A stretch of 64,000 nucleotides of DNA from Streptococcus pseudopneumoniae (GTDB lineage Bacteria > Bacillota > Bacilli > Lactobacillales > Streptococcaceae). Where the stretch lies: contig NZ_JUQX01000059.1 of the NCBI RefSeq assembly GCF_001074565.1, positions 1-64,000 on the forward strand, given 5' to 3'. Shown in pieces: positions 26,425-34,161 of this stretch. A model generated the notes under the pieces. That model did not search any database, was not told the origin of the DNA, and saw nothing but the letters and a program-made list of their open reading frames with translations. How positions within the stretch are numbered: position 1 is the first letter of the stretch; each line of letters begins with the position of its first letter. A program made the position numbers and the translations under genes.

Positions 26425-27156
26425 ATGGATAGAAAAGTGCAGGAACCAGTAAAATTATTTCAATACAATACCCTAGGTGCCCTAATGGCAGGTCTCTATG
26501 GTGGAACCATGACAGTGGGAGAATTACTGGAACATGGTGACCTCGGTTTGGGAACCCTTGATTCGATTGATGGGGAGTTGATTGTCCTTGATGGCAAGGC
26601 TTATCAAGCCAAGGGTTCAGGGGAACAACCTGAAATTGTAGAAGTTTCACCTGATGCCCTTATCCCTTATGCGGCTGTTGTTCCCCATCAGGCAGAAGTG
26701 ATTTTTCGACAACGCTTTGAGATGACGGACAAGGAATTGGAAAAACGAATTGAGTCCTACTATGATGGGGAAAATCTTTTCCGTTCCATCAAGATTCATG
26801 GCGAATTTGCTCACATGCATGTGCGAATGATTCCTAAATCCACACCTGATACCAAGTTTGCTGATGTCGCGACTCACCAACCTGAATATAGCCGTGAAAA
26901 TGTATCGGGAACCATTGTTGGATTTTGGACACCGGAGATTTTCCATGGGGTGAGTGTTGCAGGTTACCATTTGCATTTTATCTCAGATGATTTGACCTTT
27001 GGTGGGCATGTGATGGACTTTGTTATCAAAGAAGGAATGATCGAGGTTGGGGCAGTCGACCAGTTGGACCAACGTTTTCCAGTCCAAGATCGCCAGTATT
27101 TATTTGCCAAATTTAACGTTGACGAGATGAAGAAAGATATTGATAAGTCAGAATAG
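26425..27156 (+). CDS. budA: Alpha-acetolactate decarboxylase
   Basis: A 243-residue zinc enzyme converting alpha-acetolactate to acetoin, a neutral end product that limits acidification and drains pyruvate. Motifs: QYNTLGALMAGLYGG, zinc ligand region HGVSVAGYHLHFISDD and GGHVMDF. Also named aldB or alsD. No acetolactate synthase lies nearby. Start ATG 26425 follows AGAAAGAG. A YhfC-type membrane protein follows after 9 bases. Confidence 0.95.
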   Translation: MDRKVQEPVKLFQYNTLGALMAGLYGGTMTVGELLEHGDLGLGTLDSIDGELIVLDGKAYQAKGSGEQPEIVEVSPDALIPYAAVVPHQAEVIFRQRFEMTDKELEKRIESYYDGENLFRSIKIHGEFAHMHVRMIPKSTPDTKFADVATHQPEYSRENVSGTIVGFWTPEIFHGVSVAGYHLHFISDDLTFGGHVMDFVIKEGMIEVGAVDQLDQRFPVQDRQYLFAKFNVDEMKKDIDKSE

Positions 27157-27165
27157 GAGAAAAAG

Positions 27166-27921
27166 ATGACAGTACATATTATCCTCACCATGATCGCTTT
27201 AGTTCTCATTCTAGTAGGTGGAACTTGGTATGCCAAAAAACGGTTTAAAATCTCTCTTGCAGTGATGGGCTTGGGGGCAATCGCATTTTTTGTTTCTTCT
27301 CAAGTGTTAGAGAAGATGGTTCACCTTCTGGTACTCCATCCGCAAAAAGATGGAACCATTCCGCTCATGCAGGAGCAGCCTCTCTTATACGTCCTTTATG
27401 GGATTGCCATGGCTGCCCTCTTTGAGGAAACAGCTCGTCTTGTCTTTTTTAAATGGTTGGAGAAAAAGAGAAAGCTAGAAGATCGAGATGCTTTGGCTTA
27501 TGGTTTGGGACATGGGGGCTTGGAGATGCTCTATCTCGGAATGGGAAGCTTGATTAGCCTTTTGATCCTCTTTTCACTAGTACAGTCATCAAATACTGAT
27601 GCGGCGAATCTTCTTACAAAGACGACACTCGAAACGGTTCAGTCTCTATCAGCATGGCAGATATATCTACTAGGAGTTGAGCGTGTCCTTGCTCTGGTTC
27701 TCCAAATGAGCCTTACTGTCTGGGTCTATCAAAGTGTCCGTCAAAAGAAATGGATTTATCTCGTTGCTGCCTATGGATTACATGCCTTGTTCGACTTAGC
27801 TCCAGCTCTATCTCAAGTGGGCTGGATTGCAAATCCACTTCTAGTGGAGGGCATTCTTCTTGTAGAAGTACTTGCCTTTGTCTGGCTTACAAAATCTACA
27901 TTTTGGAAAAAATCATCATAA
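27166..27921 (+). CDS. YhfC family intramembrane metalloprotease-like protein
   Basis: A 251-residue protein with about seven membrane segments. The conserved motifs of the YhfC (PF10086) group of glutamic-type/CPBP-like intramembrane proteases are visible: FEETAR, GHGGLEML and a later YGLHALFDL. It may cleave within membranes; no substrate is known. It is co-transcribed with budA and followed by a terminator. Start ATG 27166 follows AGGAGAAAAAG. Confidence 0.82.
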   Translation: MTVHIILTMIALVLILVGGTWYAKKRFKISLAVMGLGAIAFFVSSQVLEKMVHLLVLHPQKDGTIPLMQEQPLLYVLYGIAMAALFEETARLVFFKWLEKKRKLEDRDALAYGLGHGGLEMLYLGMGSLISLLILFSLVQSSNTDAANLLTKTTLETVQSLSAWQIYLLGVERVLALVLQMSLTVWVYQSVRQKKWIYLVAAYGLHALFDLAPALSQVGWIANPLLVEGILLVEVLAFVWLTKSTFWKKSS

Positions 27922-27943
27922 AAAGAGGTTCACCTCTTTTTTT
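27920..27943 (+). terminator. Terminator after the budA operon
   Basis: AAAAGAGGT/ACCTCTTTT compact hairpin followed by a T run. Confidence 0.85.
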
Positions 27944-27994
27944 ATGCAATGCTTTGATACTTCCATTTTTCGGTTCGTCAAAAGCCTTTAAAAA

Positions 27995-28003
27995 TGGTAT
28001 AAT
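27995..28003 (+). promoter_or_regulatory. Extended -10 promoter of murB-pot
   Basis: TGGTATAAT with TATAAT at 27998-28003, 28 bases before the murB ATG. Confidence 0.65.
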
Positions 28004-28031
28004 GAAATGACTTTACAAAAGGATGAGAGAT

Positions 28032-28937
28032 ATGACATTAGTAACTAAAATACAAGAACAATTAGAAGGAATTGATATTCGTTTCAAGGAACCCTTGAAG
28101 ACCTATACCTATACCAAGGTCGGAGGTCGAGCGGATTATCTGGTTTTGCCACGCAATCGCTATGAGATGGCGCGTGTCGTTCAATTTGCCAATCAAGAGA
28201 ATATTCCTTGGATGGTGCTAGGAAATGCCAGCAATATTATCGTGCGTGACGGTGGAATTCGTGGATTTGTCATCTTGTGTGACAAGCTCAATAACGTTTC
28301 AGTTGATGGTTATACCATTGAAGCGGAAGCTGGGGCCAACTTGATTGAAACGACACGTATTGCCCTTCGTCATAGTTTGACTGGTTTCGAGTTTGCCTGT
28401 GGCATTCCAGGGAGCGTCGGTGGAGCAGTCTTTATGAATGCGGGTGCCTATGGAGGAGAGATTGCCCATATCTTGCAGTCTTGTCAAATTTTGACCAAGG
28501 AAGGGGAGATTGTGACCTTATCTTCCAAGGAATTGGCTTTTGGTTACCGTCATTCGGCTGTTCAAGATTCTGGAGCTGTTGTTTTGTCAGCTAAATTTGC
28601 CCTAGCTCCAGGAAATCATCAGGTTATCAAGCAAGAAATGGACCGCTTAACGCACCTACGTGAACTCAAACAACCTCTAGAATACCCATCTTGTGGTTCA
28701 GTCTTTAAGCGTCCAGTGGGGCATTTTGCAGGTCAGTTGATTTCAGAGGCTGGCTTGAAGGGCTACCGTATTGGTGGTGTCGAAGTCTCAGAAAAACATG
28801 CAGGCTTTATGATTAATGTAGCCGATGGGACTGCAAGAGATTATGAAGACTTAATTGAGTCTGTCATTGAAAAAGTTAAAGAACATTCAGGTGTTACCTT
28901 AGAGCGAGAAGTTCGTATCTTAGGTGAACACGAATAA
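28032..28937 (+). CDS. murB: UDP-N-acetylenolpyruvoylglucosamine reductase
   Basis: A 301-residue FAD enzyme that reduces UDP-GlcNAc-enolpyruvate to UDP-MurNAc in peptidoglycan precursor synthesis. Motifs: [29 protein letters not shown] (FAD), [21 protein letters not shown] and [11 protein letters not shown] with the catalytic Ser. Start ATG 28032 was preferred because AAAGGA at 28018-28023 is 8 bases away; ATG 28023 overlaps that site. The murB-potABCD order is known from pneumococcus. Confidence 0.96.
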   Translation: MTLVTKIQEQLEGIDIRFKEPLKTYTYTKVGGRADYLVLPRNRYEMARVVQFANQENIPWMVLGNASNIIVRDGGIRGFVILCDKLNNVSVDGYTIEAEAGANLIETTRIALRHSLTGFEFACGIPGSVGGAVFMNAGAYGGEIAHILQSCQILTKEGEIVTLSSKELAFGYRHSAVQDSGAVVLSAKFALAPGNHQVIKQEMDRLTHLRELKQPLEYPSCGSVFKRPVGHFAGQLISEAGLKGYRIGGVEVSEKHAGFMINVADGTARDYEDLIESVIEKVKEHSGVTLEREVRILGEHE

Positions 28938-28950
28938 CATTATTTTTACA

Positions 28951-29043
28951 TAGCATTCAAAGATTGGGATTTTATCGCTAAATGAGGTTTAGGTCATTTT
29001 ATTTCCTACGCTTGTGTCTAGCATTCTAACAAGGTCCCAATCT
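28951..29043 (+). promoter_or_regulatory. Structured leader between murB and potA
   Basis: The arms AGATTGGGA (28961-28969) and TCCCAATCT (29035-29043) can pair over a 65-base loop, and TAGCATTC occurs twice (28951-28958, 29019-29026). The 3' arm is 34 bases before the potA TTG. There is no T tract, so it is not a plain terminator. It could be an attenuator, an RNA-processing stem or a coincidence. Confidence 0.4.
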
Positions 29044-29076
29044 GTTAATTTACGAAGAAGAAGGAATTTAGAGGAA

Positions 29077-30234
29077 TTGAAAAAACCAATTATTGAGTTC
29101 AAAAACGTCTCTAAAGTTTTTGAAGACAGCAACACCAAGGTTCTCAAAGACATTAACTTTGAGTTGGAAGAAGGGAAGTTCTACACTCTTTTAGGCGCAT
29201 CTGGTTCAGGAAAATCAACCATCCTAAACATCATTGCAGGTTTACTGGATGCGACGACAGGGGATATTTTACTGGATGGGGTAAGGATCAATGATATCCC
29301 AACTAATAAACGAGATGTCCATACCGTCTTTCAATCCTATGCCTTGTTTCCACATATGAATGTGTTTGAAAATGTTGCCTTTCCACTCCGCTTGCGTAAA
29401 ATCGACAAGAAAGAAATCGAGCAACGTGTAGCGGAAGTTCTCAAGATGGTCCAGCTGGAAGGTTACGAGAAGCGTTCCATCCGTAAACTCTCTGGAGGAC
29501 AACGTCAGCGTGTAGCCATTGCTCGTGCCATCATCAACCAACCCCGTGTGGTCTTGCTGGACGAGCCCTTGTCAGCGCTGGACTTGAAATTGCGGACAGA
29601 CATGCAGTACGAACTGCGTGAACTGCAACAACGATTGGGAATTACCTTTGTCTTTGTCACTCACGATCAGGAGGAAGCTCTCGCTATGAGTGACTGGATT
29701 TTCGTTATGAACGATGGTGAGATTGTCCAATCTGGAACACCTGTTGATATCTACGATGAGCCAATCAACCATTTTGTTGCGACCTTTATAGGTGAGTCAA
29801 ATATCTTGCCAGGAACCATGATTGAAGACTACTTGGTCGAGTTCAATGGCAAACGCTTTGAAGCGGTCGATGGTGGGATGAAGCCAAATGAGCCTGTTGA
29901 GGTTGTCATTCGTCCAGAGGACTTGCGCATTACCCTTCCTGAAGAAGGCAAGCTCCAAGTTAAGGTTGATACTCAACTTTTCCGTGGGGTTCATTACGAG
30001 ATTATCGCCTATGACGAGCTCGGAAATGAATGGATGATTCACTCAACTCGTAAGGCCATCGTTGGTGAGGAAATCGGTCTGGACTTTGAACCAGAAGATA
30101 TCCATATCATGCGTCTCAACGAAACCGAAGAAGAATTCGATGCTCGTATCGAAGAATACGTAGAAATCGAAGAGCAAGAAGCAGGTCTGATTAATGCGAT
30201 CGAGGAGGAAAGAGATGAAGAAAACAACCTCTAA
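29077..30234 (+). CDS. potA: Spermidine/putrescine ABC transporter ATPase
   Basis: A 385-residue ATPase: Walker [11 protein letters not shown]-loop [10 protein letters not shown], signature LSGGQRQR, Walker [14 protein letters not shown]-loop VTHDQEEA, and a C-terminal TOBE-type regulatory domain (about residues 260-355) plus an acidic tail. Powers polyamine import. The start is TTG at 29077 (protein MKKPIIEF), chosen for AGAGGA at 29067-29072 and usual family length; in-frame codons upstream lack a ribosome binding site. Confidence 0.94.
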   Translation: MKKPIIEFKNVSKVFEDSNTKVLKDINFELEEGKFYTLLGASGSGKSTILNIIAGLLDATTGDILLDGVRINDIPTNKRDVHTVFQSYALFPHMNVFENVAFPLRLRKIDKKEIEQRVAEVLKMVQLEGYEKRSIRKLSGGQRQRVAIARAIINQPRVVLLDEPLSALDLKLRTDMQYELRELQQRLGITFVFVTHDQEEALAMSDWIFVMNDGEIVQSGTPVDIYDEPINHFVATFIGESNILPGTMIEDYLVEFNGKRFEAVDGGMKPNEPVEVVIRPEDLRITLPEEGKLQVKVDTQLFRGVHYEIIAYDELGNEWMIHSTRKAIVGEEIGLDFEPEDIHIMRLNETEEEFDARIEEYVEIEEQEAGLINAIEEERDEENNL

Positions 30235-31021
30235 ACTCTTTGTAGTGCCCTACATGCTTTGGATTGCCCTCTTTGTTCTCGCACCCTTGGTCTTGATTTT
30301 CGGTCAATCCTTTTTCAACATTGAAGGGCAGTTTAGTTTAGAAAACTATAAATCCTATTTTGCGTCACAAAACTTAACCTATCTCAAAATGAGCTTCAAC
30401 TCTGTGCTTTATGCAGGAATTGTAACTCTGGTGACCCTTCTCATCAGCTATCCAACAGCCCTCTTTTTGACTCGTCTCAAACACCGTCAACTCTGGCTCA
30501 TGCTGATTATCCTGCCAACATGGATTAACCTGCTCCTTAAGGCTTATGCCTTTATTGGGATTTTTGGTCAAAATGGCTCTATTAACCAATTCTTGGAATT
30601 TATCGGAATCGGTTCGCAGCAGTTGCTCTTTACAGATTTCTCCTTTATCTTCGTTGCAAGCTACATCGAGCTTCCCTTTATGATTTTGCCGATTTTCAAT
30701 GTCTTGGATGATATGGATAACAATCTCATCAATGCCAGCTACGATCTCGGTGCGACCAAGTGGGAAACTTTCCGCCATGTCATCTTCCCTTTATCTATGA
30801 ATGGTGTGCGAAGTGGAGTCCAATCTGTCTTTATCCCCAGCTTGAGCCTCTTCATGCTGACACGTTTAATCGGTGGGAACCGCGTTATCACCCTGGGGAC
30901 AGCCATTGAGCAGAACTTCCTGACAAATGATAACTACGGTATGGGTTCAACCATCGGTGTGATTCTCATCCTGACCATGTTTCTCACCATGTGGGTGACC
31001 AAGGAAAGGAGAGAACGATGA
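30215..31021 (+). CDS. potB: Spermidine/putrescine ABC transporter permease PotB
   Basis: A 268-residue six-segment permease with the coupling loop [20 protein letters not shown]. Start ATG 30215 follows GAGGAGGAAAG and overlaps the potA end by 20 bases; the stop overlaps potC (ATGA). Confidence 0.95.
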   Translation: MKKTTSKLFVVPYMLWIALFVLAPLVLIFGQSFFNIEGQFSLENYKSYFASQNLTYLKMSFNSVLYAGIVTLVTLLISYPTALFLTRLKHRQLWLMLIILPTWINLLLKAYAFIGIFGQNGSINQFLEFIGIGSQQLLFTDFSFIFVASYIELPFMILPIFNVLDDMDNNLINASYDLGATKWETFRHVIFPLSMNGVRSGVQSVFIPSLSLFMLTRLIGGNRVITLGTAIEQNFLTNDNYGMGSTIGVILILTMFLTMWVTKERRER

Positions 31022-31791
31022 AAAAATTTGCCAATCTCTACCTAGCCTTTGTCTTTATCATCCTATATTTGCCAATTTTTTACTTGATTGGCTATGCCTT
31101 CAATGCCGGGGATGATATGAATAGCTTTACAGGCTTTAGTTTGTCTCACTTTGAAACCATGTTTGGTGATGGAAGACTCATGCTGATTTTGGTTCAGACC
31201 TTTTTACTTGCCTTCTTATCAGCCCTGATTGCGACTGTCATTGGTACCTTTGGTGCTATCTACATCTATCAATCACGTAAAAAGTACCAAGAAGCCTTTC
31301 TATCTCTCAATAATATTTTGATGGTTGCACCCGACGTTATGATTGGTGCCAGCTTCTTGATTCTCTTTACCCAACTCAAGTTTTCACTTGGATTTTTGAC
31401 AGTTCTGTCTAGTCACGTGGCTTTCTCGATTCCTATCGTAGTGCTCATGGTCTTGCCGCGATTGAAAGAGATGAATGGGGATATGATTCATGCGGCCTAT
31501 GACCTTGGAGCTAGCCAGTTCCAGATGTTTAAGGAAATTATGCTTCCTTACTTAACGCCGTCTATCATTGCAGGCTACTTTATGGCTTTCACCTATTCAT
31601 TGGATGACTTTGCCGTGACCTTCTTTGTAACAGGGAATGGATTTTCAACCCTCTCAGTCGAGATTTACTCTCGGGCTCGTAAGGGAATTTCTCTAGAAAT
31701 CAATGCTCTTTCAGCCTTGGTCTTTCTCTTTAGTATTATCCTGGTTGTAGGATATTACTTTATTTCACGTGAGAAGGAGGAGAAAGCATGA
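31018..31791 (+). CDS. potC: Spermidine/putrescine ABC transporter permease PotC
   Basis: A 257-residue six-segment permease; coupling loop HAAYDLGASQFQMFKEIMLP. Start ATG 31018 overlaps the potB stop and follows AAGGAGAG. Forms the polyamine channel with PotB. Confidence 0.95.
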   Translation: MKKFANLYLAFVFIILYLPIFYLIGYAFNAGDDMNSFTGFSLSHFETMFGDGRLMLILVQTFLLAFLSALIATVIGTFGAIYIYQSRKKYQEAFLSLNNILMVAPDVMIGASFLILFTQLKFSLGFLTVLSSHVAFSIPIVVLMVLPRLKEMNGDMIHAAYDLGASQFQMFKEIMLPYLTPSIIAGYFMAFTYSLDDFAVTFFVTGNGFSTLSVEIYSRARKGISLEINALSALVFLFSIILVVGYYFISREKEEKA

Positions 31792-32858
31792 AACGACTCT
31801 ATTCATTTTTAGCTGGAATTATAGCCATTATCCTTGTCTTGTGGGGAATTTCCTATCATCTTGATAGTAAAATCAATAGTCGTGATAGTCAAAAATTGGT
31901 CATCTACAACTGGGGAGACTATATCGATCCTGAACTTCTAGAGAAATTTACAGAAGAAACAGGAATCCAAGTCCAGTACGAGACCTTTGACTCCAACGAA
32001 GCCATGTATACCAAGATCAAGCAGGGTGGAACGACCTACGACATTGCCATCCCAAGTGAATACATGATCAACAAGATGAAGGACGAAGACCTCTTAGTTC
32101 CGCTTGATTATTCAAAAATTGAAGGAATCGAAAATATCGGACCAGAGTTTCTCAACCAGTCTTTTGACCCAGGCAATAAATTCTCTATCCCTTATTTCTG
32201 GGGGACCTTGGGAATCGTCTACAATGAAACCATGGTAGATGAGGCGCCTGAACATTGGGATGATCTCTGGAAGCCAGAATATAAGGATTCCATCATGCTT
32301 TTTGATGGGGCGCGTGAGGTGCTGGGACTCGGGCTTAACTCGCTCGGTTACAGTCTTAACTCTAAGGATCCTCAGCAGTTGGAAGAAACGGTAGACAAGC
32401 TCTACAAACTGACTCCAAATATCAAGGCCATTGTGGCAGACGAGATGAAGGGTTACATGATCCAGAACAATGCTGCTATCGGGGTGACCTTCTCAGGAGA
32501 AGCCAGCCAGATGTTGGAGAAAAATCCTAACCTTAAATATGTCGTTCCGACTGAGGCCAGCAATCTCTGGTTTGATAACATGGTCATTCCCAAAACCGTG
32601 AAAAACCAAGATGCAGCCTATGCCTTTATCAACTTTATGTTGAAACCCGAAAATGCTCTGAAAAATGCGGAGTATGTAGGCTACTCAACACCAAACCTAC
32701 CAGCCAAGGAAATGCTCCCAGAGGAGACTCGTGAGGACAAATCCTTCTATCCAGACGCTGATACCATGAAACACCTAGAAGTTTATGAGAAATTTGACCA
32801 TAAATGGACAGGAAAATACAGCGACCTCTTCCTACAATTTAAGATGTATCGGAAGTAG
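31788..32858 (+). CDS. potD: Spermidine/putrescine-binding protein
   Basis: A 356-residue extracytoplasmic polyamine-binding protein. Mature part begins near LVIYNWGDYIDPELL, with ligand-box Trp and Asp residues (PYFWGTLGIVYN; LWFDNMVIPK). The N-terminal hydrophobic segment has no cysteine, so there is no lipobox; the protein is probably held by an uncleaved signal anchor. Start ATG 31788 follows AGAAGGAGG. Last gene of the pot operon. Confidence 0.95.
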   Translation: MKRLYSFLAGIIAIILVLWGISYHLDSKINSRDSQKLVIYNWGDYIDPELLEKFTEETGIQVQYETFDSNEAMYTKIKQGGTTYDIAIPSEYMINKMKDEDLLVPLDYSKIEGIENIGPEFLNQSFDPGNKFSIPYFWGTLGIVYNETMVDEAPEHWDDLWKPEYKDSIMLFDGAREVLGLGLNSLGYSLNSKDPQQLEETVDKLYKLTPNIKAIVADEMKGYMIQNNAAIGVTFSGEASQMLEKNPNLKYVVPTEASNLWFDNMVIPKTVKNQDAAYAFINFMLKPENALKNAEYVGYSTPNLPAKEMLPEETREDKSFYPDADTMKHLEVYEKFDHKWTGKYSDLFLQFKMYRK

Positions 32859-32906
32859 GAGATTATCTGCTAGCGGAAATAATTTCATCAGACAAAAAAA
32901 TAAAAC

Positions 32907-32939
32907 CTAGCCATAGAAAATTAACCATTTTATGGCTAG
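32907..32939 (+). terminator. Probable terminator of the pot operon
   Basis: CTAGCCATA and TATGGCTAG arms, extended by AAAAT/ATTTT inside, followed by an AT-rich tract (ATTATTTATT). Confidence 0.6.
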
Positions 32940-32991
32940 ATTATTTATTAAAATAGATCATGAATTAGTAGAAAAATATACTTAATCATGC

Positions 32992-32997
32992 TATAAT
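32992..32997 (+). promoter_or_regulatory. -10 box of the DUF3021 gene
   Basis: TATAAT at 32992-32997, about 46 bases before ATG 33044; no strong -35 was found. Confidence 0.45.
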
Positions 32998-33043
32998 TTC
33001 GATAGAGTTAAAGGCAATTAAGCTTATGATTGAGGTAGTAGCT

Positions 33044-33409
33044 ATGATTAAAAAAGCTATTTTTAGAGGAATGATTCCTTTTGTCATTATGACCAGTTTA
33101 GCAATTTTTATGAGACTTCAAGGGATTGATATTTTTCAAGTTAAAAGTACATTTTTGGTTGGCATTATTGCTACCTCGATAGCATCAGCCTCGGTAATTT
33201 ATGAAATTGAAAAATGGTCTCTATTTAAACAATCTACTATACATTTTATCATTATGCTTTTTACTGTTCTTCCCTGTCTTCTATTTAGTGGATGGTATAA
33301 GTTAGTCTCAATTTTGGATTATTTCATTGTTTTTGGTCAATTTTTATTGGTTGGAAGTTTCTTGTGGTCTATCGCCTATATAATATTTGGTAAACTGTTA
33401 AAGAAATGA
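33044..33409 (+). CDS. DUF3021 family membrane protein (no LytTR partner)
   Basis: A 121-residue protein with four membrane segments matching DUF3021. DUF3021 proteins often sit next to a LytTR DNA-binding gene and act as its membrane inhibitor (LytTR regulatory systems of streptococci). Here no LytTR gene is adjacent; the neighbours are potD and the alaS T-box. Start ATG 33044 follows TGAGG at 33031-33035; ATG 33026 is also possible. Confidence 0.78.
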   Translation: MIKKAIFRGMIPFVIMTSLAIFMRLQGIDIFQVKSTFLVGIIATSIASASVIYEIEKWSLFKQSTIHFIIMLFTVLPCLLFSGWYKLVSILDYFIVFGQFLLVGSFLWSIAYIIFGKLLKK

Positions 33410-33432
33410 GTTTTACTTCATGGTTATTAAGC

Positions 33433-33461
33433 TTGACGAACCTCTTCAAAAACGGTATAAT
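33433..33461 (+). promoter_or_regulatory. Promoter of the T-box/alaS transcript
   Basis: TTGACG (33433-33438), 17 bases, TATAAT (33456-33461); transcription should begin near 33468, at the base of T-box stem I. Confidence 0.8.
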
Positions 33462-33465
33462 ACTA

Positions 33466-33640
33466 GAGTTGAGAATTGATTTTCTCTCCATCTTAGTCCA
33501 GAGAAATGGCGGTGCTGCGAGCCATCTAAGATAGAAAATCATGCTACTCGATTGTAACAATTGCATAAGAATAAAGAATGACAAGTTCATTGAATGAAGG
33601 TGGTACCGCGGTTTTTCGCCCTTCGTGATATGAATTTGTC
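33466..33640 (+). promoter_or_regulatory. T-box riboswitch, tRNA-Ala specific
   Basis: Stem I closes with GAGT (33466-33469) to ACTC (33546-33549), then the specifier loop, then GATTTTC (33478-33484) to GAAAATC (33534-33540). The codon on the 3' side of the loop is GCT (33543-33545), alanine. The T-box core AAGGTGGTACCGCG is at 33597-33610; its TGGT pairs with the ACCA end of an uncharged tRNA carrying discriminator A. GAAGG (33596-33600) can instead pair with CCTTC (33619-33623) to form the terminator. Uncharged tRNA-Ala should switch on the LURP-like gene and alaS. Confidence 0.92.
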
Positions 33641-33660
33641 TTTTATTTTTGGAGGTGCTT

Positions 33661-34146
33661 ATGAGAAGATTTCTTGTCAAACAAAAATTTCGCCTAGGTG
33701 GTGAACGCTTTGATATCAAGGATGAAATGGGCAATGTCGCCTATCAGGTTGAAGGTTCATTTTTTAAGATTCCTAAGACTTTTACTATTTTTGATAATTC
33801 TGGTGAACAGGTTAGTGAGATTAGTAAAGAAATGTTGACCTTCATGCCACGCTTTGAGATTCAACTGACTAACGGAGATAGTTTTTATATCCGAAAGAAG
33901 TTGACTTTCTTTAGAGATAAGTATGAATTTGACAACCTAGGTCTTCGCATTGAGGGAAATATCTGGGATTTAAACTTTAAACTTCTGGATGACCGTGATC
34001 AAGTGATTGCGGAAATCGCCAAGGAACTCTTCCATTTAACCTCTACCTATACTGTAACAGTCTATGACGAATCTTATGCAGACCTAGTCATTTCCCTCTG
34101 TGTCGCTATCGACTATGTGGAAATGCTAGAAAGTCAATCAAATTAG
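33661..34146 (+). CDS. LURP-one-related / scramblase-like family protein
   Basis: A 161-residue protein with the Tubby-like beta-barrel family pattern: MRRFLVKQKFRLGGERFDIKDE, then repeated beta hairpins (GNVAYQVEGSFF; TIFDNSGEQVSEI; FKLLDDRDQVIAEI). Function in bacteria is unknown. It is the first gene after the Ala T-box and is followed by alaS after 15 bases, so it is made when alanyl-tRNA is short. Start ATG 33661 follows GGAGGT at 33651-33656. Confidence 0.82.
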   Translation: MRRFLVKQKFRLGGERFDIKDEMGNVAYQVEGSFFKIPKTFTIFDNSGEQVSEISKEMLTFMPRFEIQLTNGDSFYIRKKLTFFRDKYEFDNLGLRIEGNIWDLNFKLLDDRDQVIAEIAKELFHLTSTYTVTVYDESYADLVISLCVAIDYVEMLESQSN

Positions 34147-34161
34147 TAAAAAGGAGATATT

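Noticed and set aside
33596-33623. Small repeat or attachment site at AAGGTGGTACCGCG
   Set aside because: It is the conserved T-box core of the alaS leader.
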